NCBI GenBank assembly: GCA_023630585.1
Contig: CM042546.1
Span: 12,132,810 to 12,196,809, forward strand
Direction: 5' to 3'
DNA from: Cranoglanis bouderius
Taxonomy: Eukaryota > Chordata > Actinopteri > Siluriformes > Cranoglanididae
Length of the DNA: 64,000 bases
Below are positions 13,681 through 25,687 of the stretch, one piece after another; the stretch's first letter is position 1; each line of letters opens with the position of its first letter. The position numbers and the translations under genes were made by a program. Below the pieces are notes generated by a model. It was not told the DNA's origin. It saw nothing but the letters and a program-made list of their open reading frames with translations, and did no database searches.

Positions 13681-14074
13681 ATTAAAGTCCCCATGAAAGC
13701 AAATTGGAAGTTTTCTGGCTTTTAGTATGAATATGTCCGCCTTAGTTTTATCTATAAGCTAGTGCGCTCCAAAACAATGACAAAATTCGCATTTAAAAAG
13801 TTGGTTAAGAAGGAAATGGCTTGAATTCATTCACTTTCAATTTTTTCTGATTTGAATTTTTTCACAGCCCAGGCTGTGAGCTAAGCTGAACACCATTGGC
13901 TATTTAAAAAGGGGGAGGGGTCACACTATATGTCTGGCCCTGGCTTTCTGTTTCAGCGGAAATCACGTCAACACGTCGAATAACACATCGAAACCCACAG
14001 GCCTTAGAGGGCATCCGATGTGCTTTGTACACTTTTCTGGCCACAAGCTTCGGAATCTTGAAAGTCGCAATCTG

Positions 14075-14398
14075 ATTGGCTTAGTGATTGGCACTGTTGT
14101 CTCACACCTCCAGGGTTGAGGGTTCTAATCCTGCCTCTGCCCCGTGTGCATGGAGTTTGCATGTTCTCCCCGTGCTTCAGGGGTTTCCTCTGGGTACTCC
14201 GGTTTCCTCCGCCAGTCCAAAGACATGTGTTGTAGGCTGACTGGCATTCCCAGATTGTCCATAGTGTGTGCAGTTGTGCCCTGTGATGGGTTGGCACCTC
14301 ATCCAGGGTGTCCCCCCGCCTTGTGCCCTGAGTTCCCTGGGATAGGCTCTCCCGTGACCCCGTGCAGGATAAAGTGGTTTGGAAAATGGATGGATGAC
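14075..14398 (+). repeat. SINE-like dispersed repeat with GGATGGATG tail
   Basis: B-box-like GGGTTCTAATCC near 14118, then GGAGTTTGCATGTTCTCCCC and TCCCTGGGATAGGCTCTC, ending in AAAATGGATGGATG. These are blocks of a very common fish repeat. Open frames in it are not genes. Confidence 0.7.
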
Positions 14399-15560
14399 AC
14401 ACTGAATTTTTGGAGCAAGATATAATCACTGAACTGACAAAATTTCATAGAATCCCATTTTTTAAAGCTTTCTTTCTTGCCCATGTTTACAGACAAAATG
14501 TATCAGATGAAAAGGCAAGAGGTCTGGCATGTGAGCCTAGTTAGCAATTATGAATGGTGTTATGGACACGATACTGACGATACGCGTTTTCTTTTCAAAC
14601 ACACAGATTTTTTGTTTCTTTCTTGCCACTCGACACCATGGCCGAGGCATCATTCATAAATTAGCTAATGGGAAGCCCCCTGTTAGAACTGATGCTAACA
14701 TTAACATTCACATTCTTATCTAAACTGTTAGCACTCGATGATTCATTAGTCTAGACACGACTCGGTGTTTCCCCAAAACCTTCTGCTTTGACTCCATTAT
14801 AGAAAAACTAAACGTTGTTTAATTATAATTAAAAGTGCTGACAGTGACATCAGCGGCATCATTTGATTTTCGACGACATCTCGTTTCCTGTGACTCCTTG
14901 ACAAGAAATTGTTCATGAATGACTTAATTCACTACCAAGACTACCAAGGACACTGGGACTTAGTCATTTAAAAAGAAAAAATGAATATGCGTGCATTCTT
15001 TATATCCTTACTATTTTGCATCTGATCTTCAATCTGAATTTCCTCCTTAAAACAAGTGGATTTTGATTTATTATTATTTTTTTTAATCACAACCTCAATG
15101 TAAGATTGTCACATCACCTGACGGAGGTTGAGAAATTGGTGTGTGTGTGTGTGTGTGTGTGGCTGTTTAGGAGAAAATCTCTCAAGTATAAATGTGAAAG
15201 CAGGAATGCAGATGGTTATGTCGCAAAATATGACTGCTGCTGCTCTCCGAGTCACTTTTTTTTTCTTCTTTATTTTAAAAAAAAAAAAAAAAAACTGAAC
15301 TCCGACGAGTAATGCATACAAATCACGCTATCTGCTAATGAATCCATACCGCTCGGTATTTGGCTTTCATCCCACAGCTCTTAAGTTGTATTAAGACCAG
15401 CATAATGCACTGCTATAAGCAGCTGGTTGATGAACATGCTTTATTTGCATAAACTGCTGCTCCTGTATGTAATCATTTCCAGTAACAGGTCTTAACGGAG
15501 GAAGGGTTCGTTGCTACGCGCCATTTCAGGAACACGAACGATGCAAAACAGGCTAAAAAC

Positions 15561-15564
<4 letters not shown>

Positions 15565-15657
<93 letters not shown>

Positions 15658-15825
15658 CTTCTTGTTGCTATGGTTACCAGTCTTCCTACTTTCCCAGGGT
15701 CTTTTAGAGGAGTGTTAATGTTAGCTAACGCAGGCCATCTTCTTCTCCGGTCTTCATTTTCTGCTGTGTTTTTGGGACACAGCCATGGCATTCAACAGGC
15801 TACTTGGGTCTTGGAGAGAATGGAG

Positions 15826-15906
<81 letters not shown>
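15565..15906. repeat. Two long (GA)n arrays
   Basis: 15565-15655 and 15829-15906, each about 40 GA units, flanking about 170 bp of unique sequence. The purine/pyrimidine mirror symmetry could form triplex (H-DNA) structures. Confidence 0.97.
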
Positions 15907-15908
<2 letters not shown>

Positions 15909-16149
15909 GATTAGGGTGAACATGCTAAATTGTCCATATTATTACATGACGAACACGTAACTCATGAGGACAGGGTTGGAGAGACACACAGGGTTTACAA
16001 ATGGACAGATTTGTCCAAAGGAGTGACTGAAAGATCCTTCAAACTGGATAAGATTAAAGCCGGGGAGACCAGACAGATAGATAGACAGCTAGATTTGTTG
16101 TTTTCTGTTAAGTCCTATCCACATATCCCTATACATGTATATATTTTTT

Positions 16150-16690
16150 GAAAACGGCTCGTTTTTTTTTTTGGCCACCTGTCACCCCAAAATGCTGTTA
16201 AAGACATGAAGCTTTTCGAAAAAAGGTGGAGAAATCTTCAAACTGTTTTATTTTCATGGGAAAAATATTTTTTGGAAAGTTTTTGAAACGACGTCACAAG
16301 TGCTGTTGCGATTTTTTTCACATGTTCTGAATGTGCTAGGACTTTATTTATCATGGCTGCCGAAACTCTTCGTACTCAGGTTCAACAGATTTAAGCGGCA
16401 GTTCCACCTCATCCTCAGGTCACGCGTTTGAATCCACGTTTTTCTTTTATTTTGGCCGTGTCGGTGTTTTTCCCGCATTTCGGCATCTCCTACCGACGTT
16501 ACTCTTGAGGCATTTCGTACTATCAATGGTGTGCTCGTGAGTGTTTTTTAAAATAATTTTCACATGTTCGTGTGGACCGAGATGTTTTAGGGAATGCTGA
16601 TCATGTGGACGTGCATTGGTTTCGAGAGTGTAGGCGAAAAACGTTTTTTCATGTGGACTCATGTGGACGCAGCATTATTCTGGTTTCTGA
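16150..16690. repeat. Probable dispersed repeat (T-rich, class unknown)
   Basis: Blocks GAAAACGGCTCGTTTTTTTT, TTTTTGAAACGACGTCAC and CATGTGGAC (three times) resemble a fish MITE-like repeat; no inverted termini established. Confidence 0.3.
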
Positions 16691-16699
16691 AGCCTAAAC

Positions 16700-18080
16700 C
16701 TCAAGATATTCAAAATGTGGCCGTTTTGAAGAAGTTTATGGTTACTTAAGATCACAGACTGTCCTTAAGTTTTCAAGCTTCAATCAATCGAAGCATGATG
16801 AACGCCTACCAAAGTTCTATTAACTAGTCGGCTGGCTGTTCTTCCACCTTCCCTAGCTTTCTAGCACTTTCTAAACTAGCATGGTAGATCATTTAATTTG
16901 ATTAGCAAATAAAACCCAAACAGTTTATTTCATATCTAATCTGGCAGTTTTACGAGGGACTTTCGGTATGAAAATTGAAGACAGACAACTAAATTACTGA
17001 CTGTACAGCAGAACTAAGACATAAGTAAAGGTTAGAAATGAGGAATATATCCCAACCTCTCAGTTCAATATAATATTCAGTCAAGGAAAGTTGATTGTTG
17101 TGAATCTTTAACAATAGATGAGGTTTATTATTAATTTTATTTATTTATTTACTTTTATATCAGCGTCGATGTGACAGCAACAGCATTGCCAGTTTCAAAT
17201 AACATGACCTTGAGTAACATCTGTCTGTGATTTCAGCTTAAAACCATGCCATTTTGAGTGAGAACAGTCAGCCAGTGCCAAGTTCATTGCAAATACCACC
17301 TCAAGAATTCCATTGTCAGCCCGGCCAAACCCACAAAATATGGAACTCATTGATACCAACTTGACCACGACCCCAGCATTTTTAAACTAAACATTGGCAC
17401 TTCAGCGATGCCAACCATCCAAAACCCGAACAGCGCCGGATGCCAAGCTAAGCAATGCCAAACCACTAATATCACTATTTTACAATAAACAAACCTAAAA
17501 TGTCATCTCCTACAGCATCCAAGGGCTTTCCTTCAGCACAGACTTCTAGTTGTCACGTTTTCAAATGAGCATCATATCCAGTAAGGACCTCCAGCACGGT
17601 GCCAACATGTGGAGTTTTGTTGTTGTTGTTTTTTTTGTGAATACACAATTTAAAAGCCATGGATTGGAGATCCAAGCCTGCAAACAGTAACCGGGTTTGT
17701 ATAGATGTGTGTGTTGTCTTTGGAGTTGAGCTAGGTTTGGCACCAGGCCCAGAATCTGTGTATCTCGCTGAATATAATAGCAGACGCTGGGCAGAATTAT
17801 TTTACCAAAGGGTACAATTATTGAGTGTTTGAAATACCTTTGCGGTATTAAATGAGCTACACAGCACGGACGTTAAACCTAAAGCTGAAGTTAGTCATAA
17901 AAAAAAAAGGAGAATATACTGTAATAGTATAAAGAATACAATATTTTATGGAGTGAGGTACGGTTAGTAACAAAATACGAAATACTTTGTTTAAGCATCT
18001 GCACTTGGGTTTTTCTATCCCCGAGTACTTTTGACTTTAATAGGAATACCTTGACTTCACATCAGCCCAATGCTACGGTA
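16700..18080. other. Intergenic, nothing recognised
   Basis: AT-rich sequence without a convincing ORF, splice structure or named repeat. Confidence 0.5.
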
Positions 18081-18084
18081 AGAT

Positions 18085-18615
18085 GTTTTTCCAATTTCCA
18101 AACTGTCCAGTGCCCAGTGTGGCCTCAGATTCCTGTCTTTGTCTGACAGGTCTGGAACCCGATGTGGTCTTCTGCTGTTGTAGCCTATCAAGGTTTTTGC
18201 ATTTTTGTGCATTTTGTGCTGCTTTTCTGATCACCACGGCTGTAAATAGTGGCTATTTGTGCTACCATAGCCTTCCTTTCAGCTCAACCCAGTCTGGAAG
18301 TTCTCCTCTAAGTTCTCTCATCCACCAGACGTTTCTGCCCACTGAACTACCGCTCACTGGATGTTTTTTGTTTTCTGCACCATTCTGTGTAAACTCTAGA
18401 GGCCGCTGTGTGTGAAAATCCCAGGTGATCAGCAGTTTCTGGAATACTCCAACCAGCCCCAAGAACCATGCCACAGTCAAAGTCACTGAGATCACATTTT
18501 GTCCTCATTCTGGAGTTTGATGTGAAAATGAACTGAAACGCTTGACCTGTAATCTGTGTGCGTTTATGCGTTGCACTGCTGCCCCATGATCGGCTGATGG
18601 AATAATTGCATCCTT
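18085..18615 (-). mobile_element. Tc1-like 5' fragment, minus orientation
   Basis: Contains the block AATCCCAGGTGATCAGCAGT and GTCAAAGTCACTGAGATCAC. On the opposite strand this is the 5' part of a widespread fish Tc1 family whose terminus begins CACTCACTG(G/T)CCA. It shares these blocks with 58284-59304. No terminal repeat remains. Confidence 0.65.
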
Positions 18616-18619
18616 CAAG

Positions 18620-20040
18620 GATCTAAATTCCTAACTAAGTCTAAACTGATGTGAGACGAGAATTAGACCGAATGCTCATCACTGTAACTTCCCTATGTGC
18701 ACTTTGCATTTTATTTACCGAGGCACTTTGTATTGTGACAGCTAGCTTTCAGCTAGTTGTTATCATGCTTGCTAACATTTGAGAGATTAGGGATAAAGCT
18801 GTTGTTACTTAGCCTTAGCGAACCCAGGTTAAAGAACTTGAAGCTGCACTTCAACTTTTACCAGAGGATTTGTTTAGACGAGTAATTACAGTTTTATTCG
18901 AGTAAAGATTTTCGGTCCTTTTACCGCCTGCATTAACAATGCACTGGGAGTACTCCAACTTTAAGTCGTCTTAGTGGAAAGAAAATTCAGCAGCTAAAGG
19001 ACTAACAGAATGACACTCAAGATACACGAGAATCCAAAAAGTCCCACTTAAGTGTGCGGAGAAGTGTGTGAGAACAGGACAGAAGGACTCTCCTGCTTGA
19101 GGATTAATGAGGACTTAAAGTCCAGGTTTAGATGAGAGACCATTAAGAATCTTAATTATTTACATGGTTAGCAAAAATCAGAGGCTTTATGTTCCTGTGC
19201 ATTTCTAATAGTCTCAGGGCATGCTGTCTTTCACAACAAGGAAGCCATTGTGCATCTTGACATGTTCACACACTAATTGCTCGTCATCGGGGCAAAAGTC
19301 AAATCTAGACGTTAAAGCAATCAAAAGCATAATTGTGTCCAAAAGGAGGGGTGTAACACAATGCCTGTGTGGTGCTCCTGATATGTTTCTGTATTCAGAT
19401 TTACACCCGAAGTGGGCGTAAACTGGAAGGGTTTTGTTTGTTCGTTCGTTTGTTTATATCATACTCATTCTTCTGACTGAACCGCTGATATACCTTAAGT
19501 CGGGACTTGTACAGTAATATCAGTGTGATTGGAAGATCACTCCTGTTTTATGGCTATTGAGCGACAGATGGTCCTTTATTGCACATCACACATTACAGTT
19601 ACAGTGTAAACCCAATGACCCGTGAATTATCTCATATGCTGAATTTGGTTTTTTTTGTGTTTTAAGCTGAGCTTTTTTACTTATTCATTCCTATTTGTTT
19701 GCTGCATGCACATAATGTTCTTTGTTTACTCCATTCATGCACTGTGCTGGAATCATTTCATCAATACAGCATCTCTCTGGACTAACAGTCCATTATCTCT
19801 CAGTACAGAGCGTCAGAGGCACTTAGCACGATGAATAACAATCAATTAATTCACCTACACATCCTGCCTCAGCCGGTCACATACATACATACATCCATAC
19901 ATACATCCATACATCCATCCATCCATCCATTATTAATTCCATCTATGAGTCCACCCATTAATGTGTCCACTTATTCCATCCATCATGGATAACAAACAAT
20001 TGCAAACACAACACAGGTTTATATATTTTAAAAAATCTTT
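18620..20040. other. Intergenic, short CATA/CATC repeats only
   Basis: Contains a small (CATACATC)n stretch at 19881-19932; otherwise nothing recognised. Confidence 0.5.
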
Positions 20041-20046
20041 GTTAAA

Positions 20047-21234
<1,188 letters not shown>

Positions 21235-22005
21235 GAATGTGTTTTGAACCTAAAATGATGTAACATTTCAAGCTCATTTGTGGTAGATCGTTTACCGAGA
21301 CCTCTTAAACCAGATCATCTTCACACACACACACACGCACACAAATACACAAACTGGCTATTTGGGAAAGACATGAGATCATGTGAAATGTCAGAGAGAG
21401 AAAGAACGAGAATTTGCATGGGATTTACATTCAGGAGAATGTGTGTGTGTTTGGGTTGGGGGCTGGGGGGGGGGTTTATCAGTCTGTTTGACTGATAAGG
21501 ATAAAACTGAGCACTGCAGGTGTTCCCTCTGTGACCCACATTAAAACCACAAACACACACTTTGTAGATGAACCACATAACATCCCCAGAACATCTACTT
21601 TTATTTAAGCACGACGTCCTCATACGTTCATACGTTTAAAAAATGTCAAACAAACAATGATTTAACTGTTGTTAAATAAAAAAAAAACATTAAAATATTA
21701 TATATATTAAATAATAAATAAACGGGAATAAACAATTAACCATTTATGGTGTAATGGCAAATAAATAAATAAATAAACAAATGCAATTTCCAGTGCACAC
21801 TTGTTTACATGGGTTGTGTCCCAATCCACAGTAACATTAACAGTAACAGTGTGTGTGTGTTACAACACTGCCACCTTGCGGCGGAACCTATCATTAATTT
21901 CTTGTATGGATGCATCAGGTGAAAAACGAACGTTTTGACAAACAAACTGATGAACCTACTCAGGGAAGGTTTTACACCACTGCAGACACCTACATTTGTT
22001 GTAAG

Positions 22006-22008
<3 letters not shown>

Positions 22009-22052
<44 letters not shown>
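22009..22052. repeat. (GA)n microsatellite
   Basis: About 21 GA units. Confidence 0.95.
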
Positions 22053-22053
<1 letters not shown>

Positions 22054-22059
22054 GTTAGT

Positions 22060-23163
22060 AGAAATGCTACTAAATGTGTGTTCATGGTGTAAATATTTGT
22101 ATTATACACCAGTAGACCATTTTATGAGATGTATTTCTTTTGTATAATTGTACAGCTAGTGACTAGCGCTTCGGTGTCACCAATTGGAAAGGGAGATGGA
22201 TTAGTAAATCCTGGGTCTCTGGACAGGAACCAAAGCAAGGACCAACACCTCCCTCACCTCCCCTCACCCCGCCTCACAACCTAACACGTCAAAGAAAACG
22301 CATAGATTACTACATTTCACATCCATCATGGGCACTTGAGTAGTCCTGATGCTATGTAGGATGCACTCCTGCTTTAGGTCACTAGCAGAGGCAATTCTAG
22401 AGATCGTGTGGGTTGTTTTCCCTCTTTAATGCCATTATGTTACCCAGAATCTGCATTTGCCCCCGAAATTAGCTAGCTAAATAATTAACGCTCCAAAGTG
22501 AGCGCCAACTCACGAAATGATGCTAGGCTAGCATTACATTACCTTATGACAGCCTACAGTTGTCAGGCTTGATTATTTTTGGTATTAGATTATCTTCAGC
22601 ACTTACCGCAGTTCTGCTTTCTCTTTTCCCCCTTCTTCTTCTCGTTTCCTCTTCCTTCCTTTTCTGGCTTCCGAACAGATACTTTGATAAGTGCAACAAT
22701 TCTAAATAATCTTGCGCAAGTCCCACATGCTGGTACAGTGTTGTACTTTACACTTTCACGGACTTAGTATCAGCCCTCAGGAGGCCCCTGATAACTCGGG
22801 GGCCCCAAGCGATCACCGCCTACCCTGTCCTGTAGCTACGCCTCTGGTGACTGGCGTCTTTCTCGCTTTGCACTAGACTGTCAGAGTCGAGCCGTGACTC
22901 AAGGGGCAGCAGTGGCAGCATCCTGAGACCCCTTTGGCCCGTTTTAGTTCGGAGATTTTGTTTCGAGGTAAAAAATGAACATCCTCTGGCTTCTTTTCAT
23001 CGACACGCTTTTGCGGTTATCAGTGTTATTTCTTTATTCACGCATCAGGCCCTAGGTAAAAACAGTTATGACCCGACCGACAGCTCATTGGTTCATTTTC
23101 ACGTTCACTGGCTTGTGTTCAATTTTTGCAGCTGCAAAAAACACTACAGCTCTCACTATTATT

Positions 23164-23200
<37 letters not shown>

Positions 23201-23420
23201 CATGAGACGTTCAGTAGTTGGTTGTAATGACGGTCAGGTTGGAGTCTCAGCTCTCAGCAGGGTGTGTGGTGGCATCGCAGTCTTCGAGCTCCAACGTCTC
23301 ATTCCCCCAAACCGCTCAGGCAGTGGTTACCAGGGCAACAGTGCAGAAAGAACCGCCAAAGCACAATAACACACCATCATAATAATAATTAGTAATAAAC
23401 TAACTGACTTGTTTAATTAG
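22060..23420. other. Intergenic
   Basis: No gene. An inverted ATT/AAT run at 23157-23199 could form a hairpin. The GC-rich stretch 22770-22860 resembles a repeat fragment but has no termini. Confidence 0.45.
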
Positions 23421-23428
23421 TCTGTGTG

Positions 23429-23616
23429 CATATATGATATATTCATGTACTGAATCACATGTGACATGTGAGGAGGAGGAGGAGTTTTTTTTTTTTTTTT
23501 TCCCCATGTCGTCATGTATGTGGTCATATATGATATATTCATGTACTGAATCACATGTGACATGTGAGGAGGAGGAGTTTTTTTTTTTTTTTTCCCCATG
23601 TCGTCATGTATGTGGT
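23429..23616 (+). repeat. Tandem duplication, 96 bp and 92 bp
   Basis: Two copies beginning CATATATGATATATTCATGT. They differ only in the number of GGA triplets and the length of the T run before CCCCATGTCGTCATG. Each contains the palindrome CACATGTGACATGTG. Confidence 0.93.
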
Positions 23617-24205
23617 CATATCTTCCTGTAACCAGGCAGGAAGAGACGAACTCTGGACAGGAATTTAGACCTGTTGGGGAAAGGTCTAGGTTTAGGACAT
23701 ACCATTTTCTTGAAATCACAACGATTTATTTACTGTTGAAGTGATTTTCTTCCTGTTTTTCAATTACGTCCAACTAAACATTTTGTCGGTTTTCCTTCCC
23801 GTTTCTAGCACACAGAGAGTTACGTGTGCTGTAAGTGGTAGCGTGTTCACTTTCTCCAGCAGGGAGAACGTTTCAGAGTCTGTACGGCTACTACTGTACA
23901 CGGAGATACACTTCAATCTCGTCCCGTTACAGCCCGAGCGTATTTGTTCATTATGAATACGTTTATGAACGGACATCATTTATTCGGAGGCTGCTTTTTC
24001 CTGACGAGTCCGTTTTTTTTTTTTATTGAGGTGATTTCAGCCCTGGCCCACTGAAAATGTTTAGAAATGGCTTATATAATAAAACACAGGAGCTGCTTTT
24101 TAAAAACATTTCTTTCGGCACATTGAGCTCACAACCTTCTGGCAAAAATGTGCGAAACTTCAAACGCTTAGCCGCTACGCCTCAACGAGGTCTATCTGAG
24201 GACCT

Positions 24206-24760
24206 TTACACCACAGCGCTGCTGAATTCTCCATTCTGATTGGTCAGAAGGTGCATTTTCTAGAACAGCAGCTCTGACGTGGCTGTAATTCAGATAACGC
24301 GCTGATTCTGTTACGTTACCGTTTCTATAGTAACAACTACCATCGGGACTCGCGCGATGAAGTTTTCCGAGAGGAGACATTTGTTAAGCGTTTCTGGGAG
24401 GAGCTGTTTTCTTAACTTCGATCGAGAGAGCGAGAGAGAGAGAGAAAAAGAGTCTAGTTTACAGCTGCTATATCGCAAGTGAGAACGGGAACTAACTAGT
24501 TTCATGGATATTCCGCAGTATGTAAAAGCAACTAGAAATGGATAAAAACTATGTCGTTATACTTTGATTAATAAAAAAAATGGAATCATTGACAAAATTC
24601 TGTGGTACAAGTGGAATAAACTCGTTACACTTCTGTTATTGGAGTGGTAACAGTAACTCTGCTTCATCACACCACCCCATCGTTGATTATTTTCCTGTAA
24701 CAGCACGGCTTCAGGTGTTTTATTCCTTAATAATCAAACGAATAGCCTTTGTCCTCTCTC
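24206..24760 (+). repeat. Family-A dispersed repeat copy
   Basis: Starts ACACCACAGCGCTGCTGAAT, then TGATTGGTCAGAAGGTGC, ACGTTACCGTTTCTATAGTA and, at the far end, GTTGATTATTTTCCTGTAAC and GGTGTTTTATTCC. The most complete plus-oriented copy. Confidence 0.7.
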
Positions 24761-25654
24761 TCTCTCTCGATTATACTGTGATTGTAAACTGTGTTGTAGG
24801 GAATTACCGGCTCCTTTAAAGCACTCTTTAAAAACACACACACACACACACACAGTAAATCCAAAACACAGGTTACATCGGTTTGTGTTTAGTCAAATAC
24901 GAACAGTTTCAACAAGTGACAAATTTCAATCCCCCCGCCCCCCCAACATTCCACACAACACTGAACAAAGTCATGTAGCGTATTGTATTCGTGAAAAGAA
25001 AGTGCAACAGTCCTCTATGAAAAGGCCGAACGTACTTTTATGCTAATTCCATCACTTGCATAAGATTAGATGAAGTTAGTACTTCGTAGACAGAGGGGGG
25101 AAAAAAAAAAAAAAAAAAAAACCCATAAAGCCGAATGACAATATGCTGAAGATAGAAACACAAAATGAGAAACATAAATTACATATCAGGATTCATGTCT
25201 AATCCTATAAACAGAACAAGTAGCATGATACGAGTACGGCTACTTATGAAGCCCCGAAAGGTGATATATTGTTTGTTTCCCCACTCTTACTGGAAAAGTA
25301 GAAGAAATTACATACTGTAAGCTTAGGTGCCGTCATCCATACCGTCATTACCTCAATCTCTGGGCTGATCTTTAATTTTTTATTTATTTATTTTTTTAAA
25401 GACACGTGTGAACCCAGACATGTCCTGTTCAGCTTCCACTTCTGCTCTAAAGCCAATTTTCCCCCTGAATAAACATATGGAAATATTCATTCAATGGAAA
25501 TTATTGAATGAACTCAGCTCTGAACTAAATTGCACTGGCTGGAAGTCACCCGGCCAGTGGACCCAAAGGTCGTAGACTAAGAGTTTCGAGACGTTAAAGC
25601 GTGGGTTCGTTTGGGAGCGGTGAAGTTCTCGCAGCGTCGTCAGGCTCCGGCTCT

Positions 25655-25687
25655 TCACTCCCAGTTCTCCCAGTCCTCATCGTCAAA
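25655..25687 (-). CDS. bsdc1: bsdc1 coding exon 11 with stop codon
   Basis: Encodes the acidic, Trp-containing tail FDDEDWENWE followed by TGA; cag acceptor. Matches the family's conserved C-terminus. Confidence 0.93.
   Translation of the reverse strand, partial: FDDEDWENWE

Noticed and set aside
14004..14429. 141-codon minus-strand open frame
   Set aside because: Covers a SINE-like repeat (14075-14398) and has no recognisable domain.
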